Notes under the pieces: model-generated
Seen by the model: the letters and a program-made list of their open reading frames with translations, nothing else
Database searches by the model: none
Told to the model about the DNA's origin: nothing
Shown here: positions 57,235-64,000 of the stretch, piece after piece
Position numbering within the stretch: the first letter of the stretch is position 1
How the letters are laid out: each line of letters opens with the position of its first letter
Made by a program: the position numbers and the translations under genes
Assembly: GCA_037176705.1 (NCBI GenBank)
Contig: CM073886.1
Span: forward strand, 22,677,501 to 22,741,500
DNA length: 64,000 nucleotides
Direction of reading: 5' to 3'
From: Molossus alvarezi
Lineage: Eukaryota > Chordata > Mammalia > Chiroptera > Molossidae

Positions 57235-57600
57235 ATGGCTTAGCACAGCCCTGGAGCGTCCAGTCCAGTTCAAGTCCTGGCTGCACCTTGTACTCATTCC
57301 ATGGCCTTGGGCCACACAGTTGACTCCTCTGGGCCTGCTTATTCATATAAAATGTGGGGAAGTGCATAGCAGTGTCAGTGTACTTAACACTACTGACCTG
57401 TGTACTGAAACATAGTTAATGTGGTAAATATTATGTGTATTTTATCACAATTTTAAAAAAGGGTGGGGATAAAAGTGTCACCTACCTCATTAGGCTATCG
57501 TAGCATAAAGTGAGTTAATCCACGTAAGTGCCTAGAAAGTTTCTTCACATGTGTGCAGCAGGCAATAAAGGTTGGCAGCACTCAGTAGTTTTTATTGTCA
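57235..57600 (+). repeat. MIR SINE split by an L1-like 3' end
   Basis: MIR 5' half (TCAAGTCCTGGCTGCACCTT, TGGCCTTGGGCCACACAGTT) and 3' half (GTCACCTACCTCATTAGGCT, AGTGAGTTAATCCACGTAAG) surround about 100 bp with GTGGTAAATATTATGTGTAT and TTTATCACAATTTTAAAAAA, which resembles a LINE 3' terminus. Confidence 0.65.
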
Positions 57601-57954
57601 TTAGTCAAGGCTGACCCAAGGCCCCAAATTATAGGTTCACTTTCTACACAGTAAAGAAATTTGCAGAGTTCATAATCCAATAGCCCCGTCTGCTGTAAAT
57701 AACGGAGAGACCCTGAAGTTGTGCAGATTTGCTCATTTCAGAAACACTTTCTTCAGGAGTTGACAAAACACTGAGGCAGAATTTGCCTGCTGCTGAAGGG
57801 CCATGAGAATTCTGATTGTATGATTTGCCTGAGGTTCCATAGTTCCCAGAGGCAGAGCCAGAGCCCGAGAAGAACAGCGATCTGTGCCCTGCAGCCCTCA
57901 GCCCAGCGTACCCCGCTCACCGCAGTACTGCCGGCCATCATGTTCTCCACGCCC

Positions 57955-58105
57955 GCCTGGGGCCAGTGCCATTCCTTAGTCCGCAGACAGGAAACCTGAG
58001 CTCAGAAAAGGGGTGCACCTGGCCCAGTGCCACACAGGTGGCCAGCCTGGGATTCACACCAGGCCACGCGTTCTGCTTCCCACTCCATGAGCCACTGTCT
58101 CTCCA
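57955..58105 (-). repeat. MIR SINE
   Basis: AGACAGGAAACCTGAGCTCA, GTGCCACACAGGTGGCCAGC and CTGGGATTCACACCAGGCCA. Confidence 0.8.
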
Positions 58106-58889
58106 GCCCAGAGATCACTTGGTGGCAGAGCCCCAGGAATGATTGCAGTACGCCATTTCATTGTGCAAACCAGGGACACGGAAACCAGGAGAGAGCGTGA
58201 CTGTTCTGTGGATGCACGTCTCTACACTTAAAGGAAAAGTCCAAAAAGTTATTAGAAGAAACTTTCTGAGCCTTTTTCCATTGGTGTTTATTTTTCATTG
58301 CTGATTCATTTGTTTTTATCCACTGCAAGTTCTCATTAGCAGATAAGTGTTACAAATGCCAAGGATTGACAACTCACTTGTGGGATAAAACCCAGAAACA
58401 GAAAACTCTAGCCCTTAATTTTATCTGTGAATTAGAAAAAGACCACCTTGATTTAATTTTTGCCTTAAAATATCTCTACTACCTCAAAGAACCCCTGCCC
58501 CCCCCCAATAACATTTGAAAATCACTTTATCACTTCCCAAGAACCAGTCATAGTGCCTATCTTGGGATCCAAGAGAAAGAGACACAAGTAAGTGGCATTG
58601 CTGAGTGTGCAGATGGCTAGAAGAGTTGTTAATTCATGAGGACCCGCTAAGAGTGAGAAGAACCAAAGCAGAATGTTGAAGGTTCACAGCGAGACATAAG
58701 TCATTGAGTCCTCCAGATGTCCCTTTTCTTTAAGCTCTAGATGGCCTCTTCAAAACACAGCAGCTCCTAGGGCCCAGGGTAGGAGACCATAGGAAAAGAA
58801 GAAAAAGGGTGGGATAGAACTGGCATTTTTTAAAGCAACTGTAAGAATTGTTACATGACAAATACACTTACTAGAGTCAGGAAAGGGAG
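58106..58889. other. No recognisable repeat
   Basis: Unassigned. A C-tract lies near 58498-58506. Confidence 0.4.
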
Positions 58890-59275
58890 GATGCATTTAG
58901 CAAGTATTTATTGGGGTCTCTTGTGAGTCAAATAAATGCTGTGCCAAGCATACAGAGAGGACTGGACAGGGGCGATGGGCTTATAAATAGGTCGTGCAGA
59001 GCTAAGAGGCAGCGTAGTGGGGACAGCATGTGCAAAGGCATGAGGGAGCTGGTGACATTTGGTGGCATGGCCATGAGTTAAGGGAGTAGCAAGATGCTGG
59101 AAAACCAGGTAGGGTCAGATGGCGAAGGGCTTCGGCCTGCTGAAGGGTGGGAATTTTACCCTGGAAGCAAGAGAAAGTCATTGAAGGTTCTAAGGCAGAA
59201 GAGTGATGAATCAGAGACTTGGGTTTTGATTGACAGGAGTCAGGAAGGGCAGAGGAGACAGGGATGGGCAGTAAG
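58890..59275 (-). repeat. L2 LINE fragment
   Basis: TTTAGCAAGTATTTATTGGG, GTGCCAAGCATACAGAGAGG, ACAGCATGTGCAAAGGCATG and AGAAAGTCATTGAAGGTTCT follow the reverse L2 from its 3' end inward. Confidence 0.75.
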
Positions 59276-59389
59276 ACCCAAGGCATACTCAGCCCTTCCC
59301 TTGGCGCTCACCACCTGTGCAATAGGTGGTGCTATGCCCATGTTATGGATGAGAAAAAGTCTCTCCACAGAGGTACCCCCTTCCTCAGC

Positions 59390-59710
59390 TTGATGTATAC
59401 CTTTTTCTGGGCATTTACATACCGTACTACAGTATTATATTGCCTTTTTTAAACCTAAATGAATGCCATTTTACTCAATAATGTGTCTTAGATTTTTTTT
59501 TTTTTATGGTCATAAGAGTGCCCTCATTCATTTTTGACTGCTGTAGGACAGTCCCATCACGTGGGCAAGCCACTGTTGACCAGTCGCCCACTGTTGGATA
59601 TGTGGGTTGTAGCCAATTGTTTGTCCTTAACAAATAATGCACGCCTTCGTGCACCCTTGTGCAGTAATTTCCCTGAGGCGAGTAACCATGAAGTGAGTCC
59701 AGAAATATCT
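59390..59710. repeat. Old L1-derived remnant
   Basis: CACTGTTGGATATGTGGGTT and AACAAATAATGCACGCCTTC resemble L1 text around ACATTTAGGTTGTTTCC/AACAATGCTGCAATG. Confidence 0.45.
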
Positions 59711-60594
59711 AGACTGTGGAACTAACAGGATATGGTGACCAGTGAAGTATGTGATTGGAGGGAACGGGACTCCACAAGACTATTTCAAGGCACAATATCA
59801 AAGAGCCTTGGTTTCTCTCTGAATGCTCTCTGTGAATACAGATAACAAGGGCATTTTGATGATTCCCAGCTTCTGAACCAGCAGAATCCTCATTCCTTGT
59901 GGATCTTGTTCTGTCCAGGAGGCCTTCGGGAGATGCAGTTACGGAAAAGATGTTCAGGGGCTCGCAGGGGTCTCCAGGCACTGGTCCTGGCTTGACTTGT
60001 CATCCCGGACAGAACGTCAGCGATTGGCGCATTGGAGCCACCATTTGGTTCTGTCCTGCCTCCTGGCATCTCTGCTGAGGTTATGGCTTTCCATGATTCT
60101 TTTCTCTCTGTAGCTAGCATCCCATGACTAAAATACAGCTTCCTTTATATGTAGCTGTCCAGCCATGGCACTTTGTATAATGGTGGTTTTCTCCAAAAAC
60201 ATAGTACTATTTTTTAACATCTCAGATTCCTAAAGGGCCTAAAGTCAGTATTATCCCAATGTGACTGGAATGGCTATTTTGTGACATCTCTTCTCACTTA
60301 AGCAGCATGCTTCCTTAAGCCCAGAGTAATCGCAAAAGCATCCCAAGGCCCATTGAATTGGGGCTGATGAACTGTTTCACTCTGTCTCCAGCATTCAAGT
60401 CCTTGAGAGCCACCTCCTCAAAACATGGTTTCGAGAGTAGATGGTTTAACCATATGAAATGCTCAGTTTAGGCTATGATTTGTAATGGCTCCTCCCAAAA
60501 TGTTTGCAAGTTGGTAAAAAATCAAGTGTATAGTATCTGTGGCATACTTCTAGCTTCACAGGTTTTGTCAAGGCCCCAGGATAAAAGTCCATTT
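59711..60594. other. No recognisable repeat
   Basis: Unassigned intron. Confidence 0.4.
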
Positions 60595-60745
60595 ATTGAG
60601 TGCCAACAGTGTACTAGGCACTGGCCAGTTGCTTCACATAAAATGAGACAAATATGTAAAAATAGTCATGTTACTAATCCCACATCCATTGCTGGGACAA
60701 GTAAGACTCAGAAAGCAAAGTCACTTGCCCAAGGTCCCAGAATTG
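60595..60745 (-). repeat. MIR SINE
   Basis: TTATTGAGTGCCAACAGTGT, ACTAGGCACTGGCCAGTTGC and CACTTGCCCAAGGTCCCAGA. Confidence 0.7.
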
Positions 60746-60763
60746 ACAGAGGGAGAGAGAGGG

Positions 60764-60766
<3 letters not shown>

Positions 60767-60800
<34 letters not shown>
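60767..60800. repeat. (GT)n microsatellite
   Basis: About 17 uninterrupted GT units after GAGGGAGA repeats. Confidence 0.95.
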
Positions 60801-60801
<1 letters not shown>

Positions 60802-61534
60802 TGGTTTCAGACTCCTGCCCTTATGAAAGCCTCTTTTATACCTGCTTCCTGAGAAAAGGTTATCTCTTGCTCAGTGTTCTTTCCTTTCCTGTTAAGTTGA
60901 CTTAAAGGGTCTGTGGAGCTTCTGAGTTAAAGCCGCCCTTTGTTGTGGCTTTCTGAGCGTGTGACTTCACAGGCCGACATTTGGGCAGACAGGTGAATCA
61001 CACACACACTGTAGCCTCTTGGATTGAGCAGGTCCTCATAAATCATTGGGACTGCCAGGGGGTAGGAAAAGTCATTGTGGACGGACTGAGCGTCCGCAAA
61101 CACCCCCACCACTACCCTTAGTGACCTGAAGAATGTTCTGAAACAGTTGACATTTATAAAGTTTTGGGCGTTTTGGAAAAGTGCACTTTTTTTTGGCCAG
61201 ATTTCCAACCTGATGCCCCAGGGAAATGTCCACCAGCTCAGAGCAACATTCTTGCTTTCTGAAATGGTTCCCAGGCCTGGTGGAGGCCACAGCCTGCTCA
61301 TCGTCTCCCCTCTCTGACCTCTTCTCTCCACCCTTAGTAGGGAGCAAATGCAGAAACTGCCCTGCACTGATTCCTGTCCCCACTGGGTCACAGAGGGCCC
61401 TGTGTGCTGGCTGAGACACCCACAGGAAGCTTCTGGCCTCGAGCAGCTTGAATACCTACTGTGTGCCAGAAGTCCACCATTCTGGCTAAACCATGCCACA
61501 CCGCTACCAGGGAGCCATTGCCATGAGGGTAGGG
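60801..61534. other. Repeat-poor stretch with the longest open frame of the window
   Basis: A 203-codon open frame on the - strand (60927-61538) has no recognisable domain or exon context and is taken as chance. No repeat family assigned. Confidence 0.4.
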
Positions 61535-61700
61535 GCATCTGGCTTTGTCAGCACCTACCCATTGACAACTGTGTGATGTCAGGAAGTTCTCTAAGGTCCC
61601 TGAGCCTCAGTGTTCTCTTCTAAAAAATGGGGCTGATGATAAGACCTGTCTCACAGGGGCAGGCGCTTAGCTCAGGACCAATGCTCTGTAGGTGCCTCCT
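61535..61700 (+). repeat. MIR SINE
   Basis: CAACTGTGTGATGTCAGGAA, CCTGAGCCTCAGTGTTCTCT and TAAAAAATGGGGCTGATGAT. Confidence 0.85.
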
Positions 61701-61899
61701 GCCGACCTAGTAGTCACTGCTGTTGATGAAGACAAGCCAGGAGCCTAGAGCATCTGCATAGGGCCACTAGCCCAGGGTGGCCAGCCAGGGCTTCCAGCCT
61801 TGTGGCCAGCAGGCTGCTTCGTGGAGCACACAGGTGTCCCAGCCAGCACTCTCAGGCTCTGCCAGGCAAGGGCACTGCTGCCCTGCTAGGACCACTAGG

Positions 61900-62290
61900 A
61901 TAGCCCATCATAGGCACCGTGCGTACTTCCAGCAAGTGTGCATGGAGCACCTTCACGGGCCTGTGCCAGGCCCTCCTGTAGCCGGTAGCCACGTGGGGCA
62001 GGCACATGTTGAAATGAAGTGACCACTGTGCCACAGATTATTGTGGGGACAGTCCCTGATAGGGCTGTCCCCTACGGGGTCCATATAGCTGGAATGCAGG
62101 GAGTGAGGAGTGGGGGTAGAGGAGAAGATCACCAGGTGGGTAGGCCTGTGGGTGGGGGAGTGGATTTTATCCTGAGAGCCCTGGGCAGCCTTGCGGGGCT
62201 TTAAGCAGGGAAGTGCTGGACCTGATTCATGTTTGTCTGAGCTCAGTGTGGCTACTGGGTGGGGAGAGGATTGGAGACAGCAGTACAGAA
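61900..62290 (-). repeat. L2 LINE fragment
   Basis: TGCATGGAGCACCTTCACGG, GATTTTATCCTGAGAGCCCT and AGTGCTGGACCTGATTCATG follow the reverse L2. Limits approximate. Confidence 0.6.
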
Positions 62291-62689
62291 GCCATTGCGG
62301 TCCCCCCAGAAGCCAAGAGCAACTGGGCAGGGTAGGGTTACATGTTAGCTAATGTGGTCAGTGACAAGTGTGGGTACAGCTTGCCTGGTGGTGACAGATC
62401 TGCTCCTGAGGATGGTGCTGTCCTGTAGCACCTCAGAGTTGGCAAAGCAGCTCCCATTTGAGATCTCTATAATGTCATAGGAAAACTGAGGCTCAAGTGA
62501 CAAGGTGACCCGCCAGGTCCCACTTCCAGAGAGTGATGGTATGCTGTGTATTCTGCTCCCCTGAGCCATTCTGAGGTTGATACGTCTAAATGGCACCCCT
62601 GAGGAGGAGTGTTTCCTGGGACTCATGCATTGCCAGCATCAGACTAAATGTCTTCATGACCAGGGGTCACATCAGCCTGGGTAGGAAGA

Positions 62690-62800
62690 CCCTGTCACTG
62701 TCCATGTAACAGGTAAGAAGGCTCTCACTCAGAGAGGGTAAGTAACTTGCCCCAGGTCACACAGTGGTGCATGGTGTTGCTAAAACCCACTCCTAGGCTA
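62690..62800 (-). repeat. MIR SINE
   Basis: AGAGAGGGTAAGTAACTTGC then CCCAGGTCACACAGTGGTGC. Confidence 0.8.
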
Positions 62801-63414
62801 TCTTACCCCACAGACTGCTCAGTCCAGTGTCCAGGGATCCTCCTCAGGTCCTGGGGACCTTAAGAAATTCTTGGCCTTGACCTGGGAGAGCCTCATTTGG
62901 AAGCTGGGACACCATGATCTCAACTGTAGCTCCTCACAAGTGGCTCCTTAGCTCCTCTCTTCATTACTGGGCCAAGAAGGGTTTCTGAGCATGCCTGTCA
63001 GGGCTCACTGATAAATCAGACCGAGATGCCTGTGCTTGGCGGCAGCCGGCAGTGCTAAGTGGTTGTCTAGGCTTCCCCAAGCCAAGTGACATTTGCCCAA
63101 TAGGTGTGATGTATCAACAGCTTTTTCACCTACTTTTTGCAGCCTGGGCTGGCTCTCAGCCAGAACTCTTTTGTAAAAAATAAGGCACTGACCTTCCATG
63201 GAAAATGCTGGTGCACCAGCCAAGCACAGGAGCTTCTGTCGTAGGGTTTTAGGGACTCCTGGTTTGAGATGAATTTGGAAACTTTCTGGAAGGTGCTGAG
63301 GCTGGCCTAGAGTATCGTTAAGCCCTTCAGTGATGCAAGTTTGGGGATTTCTTTAGCTCATTGCCTTCATGGGTCCTCAAAGGTAGGCTTCAATGGGAAG
63401 CTATGGAGTTTTTC
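62801..63414. other. No recognisable repeat
   Basis: Unassigned intron. Confidence 0.4.
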
Positions 63415-63765
63415 TTTTTTATTCATTCCTTTATTCAACAAACATTGAGCATCTACTATGTGCCAGGTACTGTGCTTAGGTTTGGGATGACAGCCGTGAG
63501 CAAACCAGACATTTATGGCCTTGCCACATGGAGCTTATAGTCTTTTAAGAGCGACAGGCACTGTTTACGTAATCATACCAGTAAATAATTAGTTGATAAT
63601 GGGAGACCTTGCCACCTCTAGTGGGGGTCACGGAAGGCTTCCCTGAGCGGGTGGTGTGGACTGATCGTGGAAGGGTTCATCGGGGCAAACGGGGGGAGAA
63701 GGTGAGAGAGTATTTCAGGCAGGGAACAGTATGTGTGAGGACCCTGAGGCTGGAAGGCAGAGGGG
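63415..63765 (-). repeat. L2 LINE 3' fragment
   Basis: TTATTCATTCCTTTATTCAA, CAAACATTGAGCATCTACTA, TGTGCCAGGTACTGTGCTTA and GTGAGGACCCTGAGGCTGGA: a clear reverse L2 3' end. Confidence 0.88.
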
Positions 63766-63879
63766 CACAAATTAAGGGGCGGGGGTAGGCTCCCTGGCTC
63801 CCCATCATTGACAGGGGTAAGGCTCTCCTGGTTCCCATTGATGGGACCCTTCTGTGCTTCAGGATGTACCAGCCATGTT

Positions 63880-64000
63880 CCTTGGATTCATTATCTCACC
63901 TTCAGAGCGTCCCTGGGGAGAGAGGGGCACACGCTTATATTGCATTTGAGGTTTTCTGAGGTTCAAGGTGGCTAAGCGACTTACCTAGACTTGCATAGCA
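63880..64000 (-). repeat. MIR SINE, runs off the window
   Basis: GGATTCATTATCTCACCTTC and TGGCTAAGCGACTTACCTAG, then ACTTGCATAGCA, match a reverse MIR. Confidence 0.6.

Larger units (their letters stand above)
49033..64000 (+). other. CLEC16A: CLEC16A large intron downstream (3' end outside window)
   Basis: The donor GTGAGC opens an intron that does not close here; the Ser-rich C-terminal CLEC16A exons were not found in any frame. By position this is probably human intron 22. The exon frame stays open into the intron for 25 codons until TAA at 49107-49109. Confidence 0.8.

Noticed and set aside
60927..61538. 203-codon open frame on the - strand, the longest in the window
   Set aside because: No recognisable domain or exon-like boundaries, and internal Met choices are arbitrary; it lies in intron opposite the gene's strand. 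Chance is the simplest explanation.

Overview
The window is mammalian nuclear DNA, almost certainly from a bat (Chiroptera). About fifteen copies or pieces of the tRNA-derived Ves SINE lie in it, a family known only from bats. Each full copy has a tRNA-like head (GGCTCAG A box, GGTTCGATTCC-type B box), a CT-rich body and an A-rich tail. Most are flanked by short target-site duplications (TSDs). Older mammal-wide repeats (MIR, L2, old L1 3' ends, MLT1 LTRs, hAT and pogo-type DNA transposons) fill much of the rest. The species cannot be named from this sequence.

The only gene I can support is a central to C-terminal part of CLEC16A on the + strand. Three coding exons lie at 44599-44750, 46964-47168 and 48865-49032. 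Their GT/AG boundaries are clear and their phases join without a break (2 leftover bases + 50 codons; 68 codons + 1; 2 + 55 codons + 1), giving 525 coding bases, or 175 codons. The layout is an intron of at least 44.6 kb, two short introns of 2,213 and 1,696 bp, and an intron of at least 15 kb. From memory this fits human exons 20-22 between the large introns 19 and 22; the numbering is inference. CLEC16A is an endolysosomal protein of the mitophagy/autophagy machinery (RNF41/NRDP1-USP8 axis; fly Ema). It has no working C-type lectin domain despite its name. The start, the FPI domain and the last about 170 residues lie outside the window.

Region by region: 1-44.6 kb is intron with a 72-bp x 3 minisatellite (617-832), a 65-bp inverted duplication (1388-1452 / 1949-2013), scattered L2/MIR, an MLT1 LTR at 10.1 kb, a small TA-flanked palindromic DNA element at 17.9 kb, a triplicated 40-bp block at 29.4 kb, two Ves copies at 31.4-32.1 kb, a SINE composite at 38.7-39.3 kb, an L1-derived block at 40.2-41.1 kb and two SINEs inserted one after the other at the same target at 42.9-43.4 kb. 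44.6-49.0 kb holds the exons. 49-64 kb is the next intron, mostly L2/MIR/L1 remnants, with a hAT element inside an L2 at 52.1 kb and a (GT)n tract at 60.8 kb.

No second gene, RNA gene, CpG island, bacterial feature or CRISPR array was found. The long open frames elsewhere come from repeats or chance. The most useful leads are Ves-borne CTCF-like motifs, the nested-SINE insertion history, the inverted duplication, a poor 3' splice site before the third exon, and the possible short C-terminus from read-through after that exon.
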